Shown here in pieces: positions 36,447 to 45,246 of a DNA stretch of 64,000 nt. Under the pieces are notes generated by a model. That model was not told the DNA's origin. It was given only the letters and a program-made list of their open reading frames with translations, and made no database searches. The stretch is from assembly GCF_021605415.1 (NCBI RefSeq), contig NZ_WKEQ01000005.1, positions 62,001-126,000 of the forward strand. The letters are read 5' to 3'. How positions within the stretch are numbered: position 1 is the stretch's first letter; each line of letters begins with the position of its first letter. Origin of the DNA: Pseudomonas syringae. GTDB taxonomy: Bacteria > Pseudomonadota > Gammaproteobacteria > Pseudomonadales > Pseudomonadaceae. A program made the position numbers and the translations under genes.

Positions 36447-37403
36447 ATGAATCCCAACCAATTGACCGATCAACTCGGGCTGTTCCTCGATGTGCTGGAA
36501 TCCGGCAGTTTTTCTGCCGCCTCGCGTCGACATCCGTTGACACCTTCGGCGGTGGCACGGCGTATCGACAGCCTCGAAAGCGCCGTCGGCAGCCAACTGT
36601 TCATCCGCAGCACCCATGCTGTACGTCCGACCCCAGCCGGCTTGGCGTTCGCCGAACGGGCCCGGCGGATCGTCGCCGAACTGCGCCTGGCCCGGGCCGA
36701 AGCGGTATCGCTGAGCAGCGCGCCGGAAGGCCTTATTCGGGTTGATGCACCGGCGGCTTTCGGACGTCGACATCTGGCGCCGGTGATCGCCGATTTTCTG
36801 GTGTTGTACCCGGGGCTCGACGTGCAACTGCACCTGATCGACAGCTTCGTCGACATGGACGGCTCGAATCTGGGCAAGGTCGATCTCGTACTGCGCGCAG
36901 GGCAAATCGCCGACACACGCCTGGTCGCGACCCCGCTGGCAAGCATGGTGCGCATTGCCTGCGCCAGCCCTGATTATTTAAAACGGCGCGGGATGCCGGA
37001 CAGCCCTGCGCAATTGAGCGAACACGACGGTCTTGATTGGGAAGGCCTTGCGCCGCCCTTCGCCTGGCGTTTCGAGCAGGGTGGACGGTTGCAAACCCAT
37101 CGCCCGGCGCGGATCCGCATGAGCGCCAACAATGCCGAAGCGTTGGTCTGTGGTGCGTTGGCGGGGCTGGGCATTGCGCATCTGCCGACCTGGCTGGCCA
37201 GCGAATACCTGTTACGCGGCGAACTGCTGCCGCTTTTTTGCGAAAACGGTCTGCCGAAGCCAGAAAGCACCGGGATCTATGCGCTGCGCCTGGAGCAACA
37301 GGCCAACGCCCGCAGCCGACTGCTGCTCGAATACCTGAAATCCCGTTTCAGTCCATTGCCGCCTTGGGATCTTGCGTTGCAAAGGGATCTGGGCCGGCAT
37401 TGA
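36447..37403 (+). CDS. LysR family regulator
   Basis: 318 residues. Winged helix (LTDQLGLFLDVLESGSFSAASRRHPLTPSAVARRIDSLE) then a type-2 substrate-binding domain (GLIRVDAPAAFGRRHLAPVIADFLVLYPGLDVQLHLIDSF). It belongs to the CrgA-like branch often placed next to the gene it controls. Divergent position suggests control of the TauE/SafE exporter. Start at 36447; the open frame upstream is antisense to that exporter. Confidence 0.9.
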   Translation: MNPNQLTDQLGLFLDVLESGSFSAASRRHPLTPSAVARRIDSLESAVGSQLFIRSTHAVRPTPAGLAFAERARRIVAELRLARAEAVSLSSAPEGLIRVDAPAAFGRRHLAPVIADFLVLYPGLDVQLHLIDSFVDMDGSNLGKVDLVLRAGQIADTRLVATPLASMVRIACASPDYLKRRGMPDSPAQLSEHDGLDWEGLAPPFAWRFEQGGRLQTHRPARIRMSANNAEALVCGALAGLGIAHLPTWLASEYLLRGELLPLFCENGLPKPESTGIYALRLEQQANARSRLLLEYLKSRFSPLPPWDLALQRDLGRH

Positions 37404-37420
37404 TCCATTCGGCTAAATTA

Positions 37421-37449
37421 TCTGGCGCATTAAACATTCGAGCGCTAGA
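37421..37449. promoter_or_regulatory. Dyad upstream of ohrR, possible autoregulatory site
   Basis: TCTGGCGC (37421-37428) and GCGCTAGA (37442-37449) are inverted copies with one mismatch and flank ATTAAACATT, resembling the GCGC-AAACAT-TAGCGC pattern in the ohr promoter. It ends 30 bases before ohrR. Confidence 0.5.
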
Positions 37450-37479
37450 TTCATCTCGACTATTGAACAAGGCTTCAAC

Positions 37480-37935
37480 ATGACCATCGAACGCGACATC
37501 TGCGACGACCTGCTGCTGGACAACCAGGCCTGCTTCGCTCTGCATTCCACTTCGCTGATGATGACCAAGGTCTACAAACCCTTATTACAAGCGCTGGGCC
37601 TGACCTATCCGCAGTACTTGGCGATGATGGTTCTGTGGGAAAAAGATGGTCTGACCGTCGGCGAAATCAGCGCGCGTCTGCTGACTGATCCCGGATCCCT
37701 GACGCCGCTGCTCAAGCGACTTGAGGGTGAAGGCCTGCTCAGCCGCACCCGCAGCCGTGAGGATGAACGGGTGGTGATTGTCGAACTCACCGAAAAAGGC
37801 CGCGCCTTGCAAAAGACAGCCGAAACCGTCCCGCAATGCATCCTCGGTGCCAGCGGATTCACCCTCGAACGTCTGCAAAACCTGCAAGCGGAACTTCAAG
37901 CGCTGCGCAGCCATCTGCAAGACAGCCTCAACTGA
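37480..37935 (+). CDS. ohrR: Organic hydroperoxide sensor-repressor OhrR
   Basis: 151 residues, MarR family. The peroxide-sensing Cys18 is in LDNQACFALH, with the conserved tyrosines in KVYKPLL and LTYPQYLAMM and a winged helix ([23 protein letters not shown]). OhrR represses ohr until its cysteine is oxidised by organic hydroperoxides. It precedes ohr in the same direction across a 336-bp gap. It is a paralogue of OspR in this window. Confidence 0.94.
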   Translation: MTIERDICDDLLLDNQACFALHSTSLMMTKVYKPLLQALGLTYPQYLAMMVLWEKDGLTVGEISARLLTDPGSLTPLLKRLEGEGLLSRTRSREDERVVIVELTEKGRALQKTAETVPQCILGASGFTLERLQNLQAELQALRSHLQDSLN

Positions 37936-37954
37936 CATACCCCACCGCCCCCTG

Positions 37955-38096
37955 TAGCTGCCGAAGCTGCGATCTTTGACTTTGCATTTCCAGAGCAAGG
38001 ATCAAGAGTTCGCAGGCTGCGATCTTTTGATTTTCAGGAACGCAAAGCGTCCCTGACTGCGTTCCCACGCCGAGCGTGGGAACGAGATCGCAGGCA
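37955..38096. repeat. REP-like repeat cluster
   Basis: GCTGCGATCTTT occurs near 37967 and 38020, the same unit as in the inverted repeat at 10391-10466. GTTCCCACGC-CGA-GCGTGGGAAC forms a strong hairpin at 38071-38093. Confidence 0.7.
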
Positions 38097-38175
38097 CTTT
38101 ACCCTTCTAGATCCAGGCTTCCAGCCGAACTGACACGTGTGTTCGAGTGCAGCGCAATATTTTTTTAAATTTATC

Positions 38176-38247
38176 TTGCGCGCAAAACATTAGCGCAGTA
38201 CATTTGCCTCGTACTTACTTAGCGCGCAAACATTTAGCGCAAAACAT
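38176..38247. promoter_or_regulatory. Array of four OhrR-type half-sites
   Basis: Four near-identical units: TTGCGCGCAAAACAT (38176-38190), TTAGCGCAGTACAT (38190-38203), TTAGCGCGCAAACAT (38219-38233) and TTAGCGCAAAACAT (38234-38247). They form two pairs of about 28-29 bp, 43-44 bp apart. They lie 25-96 bases before ohr. OhrR regulators bind such promoter sites; the assignment is by position and by the shared core with the ospR operator. Confidence 0.7.
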
Positions 38248-38271
38248 CGCACTTAATACGAGGCTCACACC

Positions 38272-38691
38272 ATGCAAACTCTCTACACCGCAATCGCAAC
38301 CTCCACCGGTGGCCGTGACGGTCGTGCCATCTCCAGCGACAACGTGCTCGACGTCAAACTGGCCACCCCGAAAGAACTCGGTGGTGCCGGCGGCGCAGCC
38401 ACCAACCCTGAGCAACTGTTCGCTGCCGGTTACTCGGCCTGCTTCATCGGCGCGCTGAAATTCGTCGCCAGCCAGACCAAACGCAGCATCCCGGCAGACG
38501 CCTCGATCACCGCCCATGTCGGCATCGGTCAGATCCCTGGCGGTTTCGGTCTGGACATCGACTTGCACATCAGCCTTCCGGGCCTGGATCAAGCGGATGC
38601 ACAAAGCCTGGTCGACGCCGCTCACCAAGTCTGCCCGTACTCCAACGCCACCCGTGGCAACGTCGATGTGCGTCTGCACGTCACCGTCTAA
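38272..38691 (+). CDS. ohr: Organic hydroperoxide resistance protein Ohr
   Basis: 139 residues of the OsmC/Ohr family. The two reactive cysteines are in AAGYSACFIGAL (~60) and QVCPYSNATRGN (~125), plus the Glu in NPEQLFAAGY. Ohr reduces organic hydroperoxides using lipoylated enzymes as electron donors. It is followed 30 bases later by a secreted hydrolase in the same direction, probably one operon. Confidence 0.96.
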   Translation: MQTLYTAIATSTGGRDGRAISSDNVLDVKLATPKELGGAGGAATNPEQLFAAGYSACFIGALKFVASQTKRSIPADASITAHVGIGQIPGGFGLDIDLHISLPGLDQADAQSLVDAAHQVCPYSNATRGNVDVRLHVTV

Positions 38692-38726
38692 TCGCTGACC
38701 CCCGTCGCCCGAACAAGGAAATGAAC

Positions 38727-39737
38727 ATGAACACTTTCAGCAAAGTCTTGACCGGCACCCTTCTCGCCCTCTCCGTCCACAGCGCATTTGCCGGGGACGT
38801 TGAGCACAACACTCAGGCATTTCTTGATGCACTGAATGCCGGCACCGGCAAACCGATTGAGCAGCTGACACCCAAAGATGCCCGGGCCGTACTGACCGGC
38901 GCGCAGTCCGGGGTCAAGTTGTCATTGCCCAAGGCAGACGTCAGCGAGAAGACTATCCAGGTCGATGGCCAACCGTTGAGCCTGACCATCGTCCGGCCGG
39001 CCGGGGTCAAGGGCGAGTTGCCAGTGTTCATGTTCTTCCACGGCGGCGGCTGGGTACTGGGGGACTTCCCGACCCACGAACGTCTGGTGCGTGATCTGGT
39101 GGTCGGTTCAGGCGCGGCGGCGGTCTTCGTCAATTACACCCCGTCACCGGAAGCGCATTACCCGGTGGCGATCAATCAGGCTTATGCCGCGACAAAATGG
39201 GTGGCCGAGCACGGCAAGGACATCAACGTTGACGGCAAGCGTCTGGCCGTGGCCGGCAATAGCGTCGGCGGCAACATGGCAGCCGTGGTTGCACTGATGG
39301 CCAAAGACAAAGGCACCCCGGCGATCAAATTCCAGGTGCTGCTGTGGCCCGTGACCGATGCAAGCTTCGACACTGGTTCCTACAACCAATACGCCGAAGG
39401 GCACTTTCTCACTCGCAACATGATGAAGTGGTTCTGGGACAACTACACCACTGACGCCAAACAACGCAGCGAGATCTATGCCTCACCGCTGCGGGCAACC
39501 CCTGCGCAGTTGAAGGGCTTGCCGCCGGCACTGGTGCAAACCGCCGGGGCCGATGTGCTGCGTGATGAAGGCGAAGCCTATGCGCGCAAACTCGACGAGG
39601 CCGGTGTGCCAGTGACGGCGGTTCGCTACAACGGCATGATCCACGACTATGGTTTGCTGAACGTAGTCAGCCAGGTGCCGGCGGTGCGTTCGGCAATGTT
39701 GCAGGCTTCGCAAGAGCTGAAGGAACACCTGAAATAA
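38727..39737 (+). CDS. Exported alpha/beta hydrolase, HSL-type esterase
   Basis: 336 residues. Signal peptide (~1-23, ending SAFAGD) and an alpha/beta hydrolase with the HGGGW oxyanion motif (~110), nucleophile serine in GNSVGGN (~180), and likely acid and base (DVLRDEG, IHDYG). This is the hormone-sensitive-lipase/Aes group of carboxylesterases. Start at 38727, seven bases after AAGGAA; an ATG two codons earlier is possible. Its place after ohr suggests peroxide induction, perhaps acting on oxidised lipid esters in the periplasm. Confidence 0.88.
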   Translation: MNTFSKVLTGTLLALSVHSAFAGDVEHNTQAFLDALNAGTGKPIEQLTPKDARAVLTGAQSGVKLSLPKADVSEKTIQVDGQPLSLTIVRPAGVKGELPVFMFFHGGGWVLGDFPTHERLVRDLVVGSGAAAVFVNYTPSPEAHYPVAINQAYAATKWVAEHGKDINVDGKRLAVAGNSVGGNMAAVVALMAKDKGTPAIKFQVLLWPVTDASFDTGSYNQYAEGHFLTRNMMKWFWDNYTTDAKQRSEIYASPLRATPAQLKGLPPALVQTAGADVLRDEGEAYARKLDEAGVPVTAVRYNGMIHDYGLLNVVSQVPAVRSAMLQASQELKEHLK

Positions 39738-39740
39738 AAC

Positions 39741-39763
39741 TGTAGCAGGCTCGCTCCTGCAGG
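39741..39763. repeat. Short REP-like hairpin
   Basis: GCAGG-CTCGCT-CCTGC within the common GTAGCAGGCTCGCTCCTGC element, just after the hydrolase gene. Confidence 0.6.
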
Positions 39764-39792
39764 GGTCGGCCTCGACGCTGAAAGGCAGGCAC

Positions 39793-39826
39793 AAAAAAGC
39801 CCGACTCAATGTTCGGGCTTTTTCTT
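39793..39826. terminator. Bidirectional terminator between the esterase gene and efp
   Basis: AAGCCCGA/TCGGGCTT stem with six A on the left and a T run on the right, between convergent genes. Confidence 0.92.
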
Positions 39827-39843
39827 TTCCGCAAAAACAGTGC

Positions 39844-40413
39844 TTATTTGGCACGGCCTTTGTAGGAACCGCCTTCGCGGGTATCGATTTCGATCATGTC
39901 GCCGATTTCGATGAAGTCAGCAACCGACAGCTCGGTGCCGTTCTTCAGCTTGGCAGGCTTCATTACCTTGCCGGAAGTGTCGCCGCGAGCGGAACCTTCG
40001 GTGTAGTCAACCTGACGCACGATGGTGGTCGGCAGTTCTACCGAAACCAGACGCTCTTCAAAGAACACGGCTTCGCAAACATCGGTCATGCCTTCTTCAA
40101 CGAAAGGCAGAACGGCTTCGATGTCTTCAGCGTTCAGCTCGTACATGGTGTAGTCGGTGGTGTCCATGAACGTGTAGGTGTCGCCGCTGATGAAGGACAG
40201 GGTCGCTTCTTTGCGGTCGAGAATCACGTCATCGATCTTGTCGTCGGCGCTGTAAACGATCTCGGTCTTGTAGCCGGTCAGCAGGTTTTTCAGCTTGGTC
40301 TTCATGATCGCGCTGTTACGGCCCGACTTGGTGAATTCAGCTTTCTGAACCAGCCAAGGATCGTTTTCGATACGGATCACGGTACCGGGTTTGAGTTCTT
40401 TACCAGTTTTCAT
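39844..40413 (-). CDS. efp: Elongation factor P
   Basis: 189 residues, three beta-barrel domains. EF-P relieves ribosomes stalled at proline runs. The modified loop reads FTKSGRNSA with Arg32 at the tip, not the lysine of E. coli, which marks the type rhamnosylated by EarP. The earP gene is immediately upstream (48 bases), and no epmA/epmB is here. Conserved [13 protein letters not shown] loop is present. Confidence 0.97.
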   Translation of the reverse strand: MKTGKELKPGTVIRIENDPWLVQKAEFTKSGRNSAIMKTKLKNLLTGYKTEIVYSADDKIDDVILDRKEATLSFISGDTYTFMDTTDYTMYELNAEDIEAVLPFVEEGMTDVCEAVFFEERLVSVELPTTIVRQVDYTEGSARGDTSGKVMKPAKLKNGTELSVADFIEIGDMIEIDTREGGSYKGRAK

Positions 40414-40461
40414 TGCGAATATCCGAATTTGGATGGGATTTACAAAAATCTAGGCCGCGTA

Positions 40462-41604
40462 TCATAGCCAATTTAGGTAAAACTGTACCAGCGCTGCGGC
40501 AAGATCGGCTTGCAAGGCCTGTTCCAGACACCACCTCTGCGCGTTGTTTTGCAGTTCCGGCCAATGCCTGCGGGCCGCGAGCCAGTGCTCGCCGATGGGT
40601 TGCCCGGCGCTCCATGCGTGCCATAGACCGTTCATCGCTTCGGCCGCCGCCGGTGAAAGCTCCCGACTGTACAGCGCGAGAAAGGCATCAAGCTTGTCGA
40701 GATGAATGTCTTCGTCCTGCTGATATATGTGCCACAGCATCGGCCGACCGGCCCATTGCGCCCTGACGAACGAATCTTCACCACGCACGGCATTAAAATC
40801 ACAACACCACAACAACTGATCGTATTGATCCTGGCGGACAAACGGCAGCACCTGCACCGTCAGGGTCTGGCTCGTATGGATATCGCCCGCCATCAGGGTT
40901 TCGACACCGAGCCAGCGCGCGACGTCGCCAAGAATACGTCCTTCCGGCACCAGCAGATGCGTGGAGGTGGTGTCAGCCGCGAGCACATCCAGCCAACTGG
41001 CCAGTCCCGGGTTTTCATAGGCAAACAACGAGATCAGTTGCGCACCCGGTGCAGGCTCGATTCCCAAGTGCTGCAGGAATTGTCGCTGCGCAGCAGGATC
41101 CTGCTGAAACCGCTGACGGCGTTCAAGCAAGCCACGCTCACGTAACAGACCGCCCGTGCCCGGTTGAAACCCCGGAAAGAAGAAGAACTTCTGCACCGTT
41201 TTGTATTTCACCGAAGGCAGGCCATGGCAGCCGATCACCCAGTCCTCGGCACTGAGGTAATCAAGGTTCATCCATAGCGGCGGTGTTTGCCGCGCGGCCA
41301 TGGCGTCCATATACGGCGTGGGTAGCTGGCAGGCAAACGCTGCGATCACGACGCCGGCCGCATCGGTCGGTTGCCATTCGCTCAACCAGTGCCGCACTTC
41401 CACACCTTGCTGCCATTGCTCGTCGAGGTCGATATCAATCTCGGGACAAAGCCGTTCGAACGCGCGCAGGTCATCGACCCACAGGCGCACCGTCAGCGCA
41501 TGCTCGGTCACCAATTGCCGGGCCAGACGCCAGGTCACGCCGATGTCGCCGAAGTTGTCGACGACGGTGCAGAAAATGTCCCAGCGGGGTTTCAGTTCCG
41601 GCAT
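40462..41604 (-). CDS. earP: EF-P arginine rhamnosyltransferase EarP
   Basis: 380 residues of the DUF2331 family, a GT-B inverting glycosyltransferase that moves rhamnose from dTDP-L-rhamnose to Arg32 of EF-P. The N-terminal motif VVDNFGDIGVTWRLARQL carries the two aspartates (16 and 20 here) equivalent to the essential pair in characterised enzymes, and the nucleotide-sugar site RGEDSFVRAQWAGRPMLWHIY is near residue 275. It heads the earP-efp unit, so enzyme and substrate are made together. Confidence 0.95.
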   Translation of the reverse strand: MPELKPRWDIFCTVVDNFGDIGVTWRLARQLVTEHALTVRLWVDDLRAFERLCPEIDIDLDEQWQQGVEVRHWLSEWQPTDAAGVVIAAFACQLPTPYMDAMAARQTPPLWMNLDYLSAEDWVIGCHGLPSVKYKTVQKFFFFPGFQPGTGGLLRERGLLERRQRFQQDPAAQRQFLQHLGIEPAPGAQLISLFAYENPGLASWLDVLAADTTSTHLLVPEGRILGDVARWLGVETLMAGDIHTSQTLTVQVLPFVRQDQYDQLLWCCDFNAVRGEDSFVRAQWAGRPMLWHIYQQDEDIHLDKLDAFLALYSRELSPAAAEAMNGLWHAWSAGQPIGEHWLAARRHWPELQNNAQRWCLEQALQADLAAALVQFYLNWL

Positions 41605-41729
41605 TCAAGGCTCCCGTTGGCAAAAGTGTTGATTGTCCGCATAAATGAGGCCGCGCAGAAGAGCCGACGGCGATTAATCTTCGTGCGACAATCGCCGCTT
41701 GCTTCGCAACCGTCCGCCAGGAGGCCGTC

Positions 41730-42137
41730 ATGCCCTATCGTCCCAACTCGCGTCGCCCCTTGCCCGTTCAGCTTAGCGCGCTGCAATTAACCGGCAGCAT
41801 TGCCTTGGGATTGTGGCTGGGGTTTCTGGCCATTGCGTTGACCTGCTGGCTCGCGTCCTTGCTGTTCAGCAAACAACTGGAGCCCGTGGCCGAGGCCGTC
41901 CAGCAGCTAGCCAAACCGCCAGTCGCCGCGCAGCCGGAACCTGCACCTGAACCGCAAAACCGCCTGTTCGAGCAATACGAAGAGAACCTGCGCAAGAACG
42001 AGCAGCAGGTGCGTATGGATCAGGCCCGCAGTAGCAACCGCAACCTGTCCAATCCGAAATGCCAGTTCTGGTTGCAACAGGATCAGAACGCCCCGAGCGA
42101 AAAAAGCCGCGCCAACGTCCTGCAATTTTGCGATTGA
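41730..42137 (+). CDS. Small single-pass membrane protein, unknown function
   Basis: 135 residues. One membrane segment (~20-45), a Pro/Glu/Ala-rich linker (~55-78) and a charged helical C-terminus with two cysteines (PKCQFWL, LQFCD). I do not recognise the family. It ends two bases before the Gre-like gene and is probably cotranscribed with it. Confidence 0.75.
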   Translation: MPYRPNSRRPLPVQLSALQLTGSIALGLWLGFLAIALTCWLASLLFSKQLEPVAEAVQQLAKPPVAAQPEPAPEPQNRLFEQYEENLRKNEQQVRMDQARSSNRNLSNPKCQFWLQQDQNAPSEKSRANVLQFCD

Positions 42138-42139
42138 TC

Positions 42140-42622
42140 ATGAATAAACACATCGTCCACCAACTGATTCTCGACAAGCTGCGCGCCGATTTGGACATCG
42201 CCGAGCGCGCCGCGCAAACCGCTTACGAAACCGCGACCCACGAAGAGAACATTGCCGAAAACAAATACGACACGCTCGGACTGGAGGCGTCATATCTGGC
42301 GGCCGGACAGGCGAAGCGAGTAGAGGAAATCCGCCAATCCCTTGTGCTGTGCCAGAACCTGACGCTACGCGCCTATGACGAAAGCCGTGGCATCGAAATC
42401 GGCGCCCTGCTCGGTCTTGAAGACGAAAAGGGTCGCGAGCAATGGCTGTTTCTGGCGCCGGATGCGGCGGGATTGAAAGTCGACGTGGTCGGCCAACCGA
42501 TCACCGTCATTACCCCCCGCTCACCCTTGGGCAAAAGCCTGCTGGGCAAGGTCGAGGGTGATGAGGTGGACATTCTGGTAGCGGGCGCCCGGCAACAGTT
42601 TGCTGTCACCGAGGTGCTTTGA
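42140..42622 (+). CDS. Gre-like transcription factor (GreA/GreB family)
   Basis: 160 residues: an N-terminal coiled coil (~8-75) and a C-terminal FKBP-like GreA/GreB domain ending VITPRSPLGKSLLGKVEGDEVDI. The coiled-coil tip reads EENIAENKYDTLG where GreA and GreB have a GDxxENAEY motif, so some acidic residues are kept but the arrangement differs. It should enter the RNA polymerase secondary channel; whether it stimulates cleavage is open. Start at 42140, directly after the small membrane protein gene. Convergent with cysB. Confidence 0.85.
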   Translation: MNKHIVHQLILDKLRADLDIAERAAQTAYETATHEENIAENKYDTLGLEASYLAAGQAKRVEEIRQSLVLCQNLTLRAYDESRGIEIGALLGLEDEKGREQWLFLAPDAAGLKVDVVGQPITVITPRSPLGKSLLGKVEGDEVDILVAGARQQFAVTEVL

Positions 42623-42628
42623 AGGGAA

Positions 42629-43612
<984 letters not shown>

Positions 43613-43715
43613 TCAAAGCAGGTAGACGCCACGGGCATCAGCGAAGATATATAACTATATGAATGGTTCGAATAATAAATCTAGAACTTTTTTATCAAAA
43701 TGCCAGTAATTTGCC

Positions 43716-44219
43716 TCAGCGATCCTCCCGACGCCGACGCTCCATCAGCGGCACCAGATAAACCGGCACCTTGGCCAGTTGCAGAACCCTCGCCGCTGTG
43801 CGCCCCAACGGTGTTTCCGCACCGACGCCATGACTGTGGCTGCCGACAATCAGCAAGTCGACGGACAACTTCTGCACCTGGTCGAGAATCACCTGTGACG
43901 GATCCCCCTGCAGCACACGCACCGCGCAAATTCGCTGCAGGTCTTGCTCGCCCTCGTCCCCCAACTCCTCACGGAAACTGTCGAGAACGCGCTGTTCGAT
44001 ATTGGCGATGACTGTTTTCAGACCCTGGCTATGAAATTCGTTCAATGCCTGTTCGTCGAGATAACTCTGCAACACCGATTCGGCGAACAGCCCCATCGGT
44101 TCCACCGCGTGCACCACGTATAGGTCGGCATTGAATGTGCGGGCCAGCGCCAGGGCGTGCTGCATCACGAACGGCGCGTAGAGACCGAGGTCAGTGGCAT
44201 ACAGCATTGAGCGAATCAT
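43716..44219 (-). CDS. Universal stress protein (UspA family)
   Basis: 167 residues. Begins MLYATDLG-like, typical of the family, and ends with the ATP-loop-like VGSHSHGVGAETPLGRTAARVLQLAKVPVYLVPL. Cytoplasmic stress protein; ATP binding is likely but the loop deviates slightly from the G-2X-G-9X-G(S/T) pattern. GAGGAGGT is directly before the ATG. Confidence 0.88.
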   Translation of the reverse strand: MIRSMLYATDLGLYAPFVMQHALALARTFNADLYVVHAVEPMGLFAESVLQSYLDEQALNEFHSQGLKTVIANIEQRVLDSFREELGDEGEQDLQRICAVRVLQGDPSQVILDQVQKLSVDLLIVGSHSHGVGAETPLGRTAARVLQLAKVPVYLVPLMERRRREDR

Positions 44220-44316
44220 ATGACCTCCTCGCGAACCAACAGTGGCGGAGATGGATTCAGCTTAGCAGTGCCTCGGCGATCAGGAGGTGTGACGCAACGT
44301 CTTGAACCACAGGGCT

Positions 44317-45222
44317 TTAGACCGACGGTTCATTGCTGATGCCATGGGGCACGTGCCCCGTGGCGACCACCTCGCGCGCCAGTTCGCAGTGACCGGCCTG
44401 ATCATCGAAAAACACGTCGGCGGCGAACGCTTCGAGGAACGCCGACTTGGTCAGGCCGCCGAGGAACAGTGATTCGTCCAGACGAATGTCCCACTCGCGC
44501 AAGGTGCGGATCACACGTTCATGGGCAGGTGCCGAACGCGCGGTGACCAGCGCAGTGCGGATCGGGCAATCCTCGTCCGGAAATTCGCGCTGAAGCAAAT
44601 TGAGCGCCGCCAGAAATCCCTTGAACGGCCCACCGCGCAGAGGCTCGCGCGCCGATTGCCGCTCGCTGGCCTGGAACGCCTCCAGCCCGCCGGACTGATA
44701 AATCCGCTCGGATTCATCGGAAAACAACACCGCGTCCCCGTCGAATGCGATGCGCAATTCATCGCTGGCCGCACGACTGGCGCCGCCGGACAGAATGGTC
44801 GCCGCAGCGAATCCGGCATCCAGCGCAGCGCGCACGTCCTCGGCATGAGTTGACAGAAACAGGTCGCAACCAAAGGCTTTCAGGTACGGATATGGACTGC
44901 GCCCGCCGACGAATGCCGCGCGGGAAATCGCCAGGCCGTAATGGCCGATCGAATTGAATACCCGCAGGCCGGTGTCGGCGCTGTTGCGCGACACCAGGAT
45001 GACCTCAACACGGGCTCGACCGAGTCGACTGTTGAGGTTCAGCAGTTTTTCCACCAGGGGGAAGGCATCGCCGGGGGCGAGGATTTCGTCTTCGTGCTCG
45101 ATCTGATATTGCCGGTAGGCCTCGACGCCGCTGGAGAGATAGACCTTGTGACTTTCGCTCAAGTCGAACAGTGCCCGAGACGAAATCGCCAGCACCAATT
45201 TGTCATCGATGTTTTTTGCCAT
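44317..45222 (-). CDS. 5'-nucleotidase, NT5-1 family
   Basis: 301 residues of the cytosolic 5'-nucleotidase (PF06189-type) family, best known from vertebrate cN-I, which dephosphorylates AMP and other nucleotides. Seen: LVLAISSRALFDL at the N-terminus, VEVILVSRNSADTGLRVFNSI, and the acidic FFDDQAGHCE near the end; the usual first Asp of HAD enzymes is replaced by the ISSRALF segment, as in this family. It follows the ketopantoate-reductase-like gene by 24 bases, likely one operon. Confidence 0.86.
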   Translation of the reverse strand: MAKNIDDKLVLAISSRALFDLSESHKVYLSSGVEAYRQYQIEHEDEILAPGDAFPLVEKLLNLNSRLGRARVEVILVSRNSADTGLRVFNSIGHYGLAISRAAFVGGRSPYPYLKAFGCDLFLSTHAEDVRAALDAGFAAATILSGGASRAASDELRIAFDGDAVLFSDESERIYQSGGLEAFQASERQSAREPLRGGPFKGFLAALNLLQREFPDEDCPIRTALVTARSAPAHERVIRTLREWDIRLDESLFLGGLTKSAFLEAFAADVFFDDQAGHCELAREVVATGHVPHGISNEPSV

Positions 45223-45246
45223 GCCCCATCCCCCAAAACGATCGAA

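Larger units (their letters stand above)
37936..38271. other. Intergenic region ohrR-ohr
   Basis: 336 bases. 37955-38096 holds fragments of REP-like repeats (two copies of GCTGCGATCTTT and a GTTCCCACG/CGTGGGAAC hairpin at 38070-38093). The right half is an AT-rich promoter region with four repeated half-sites (38176-38247). I see no gene. Confidence 0.75.
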
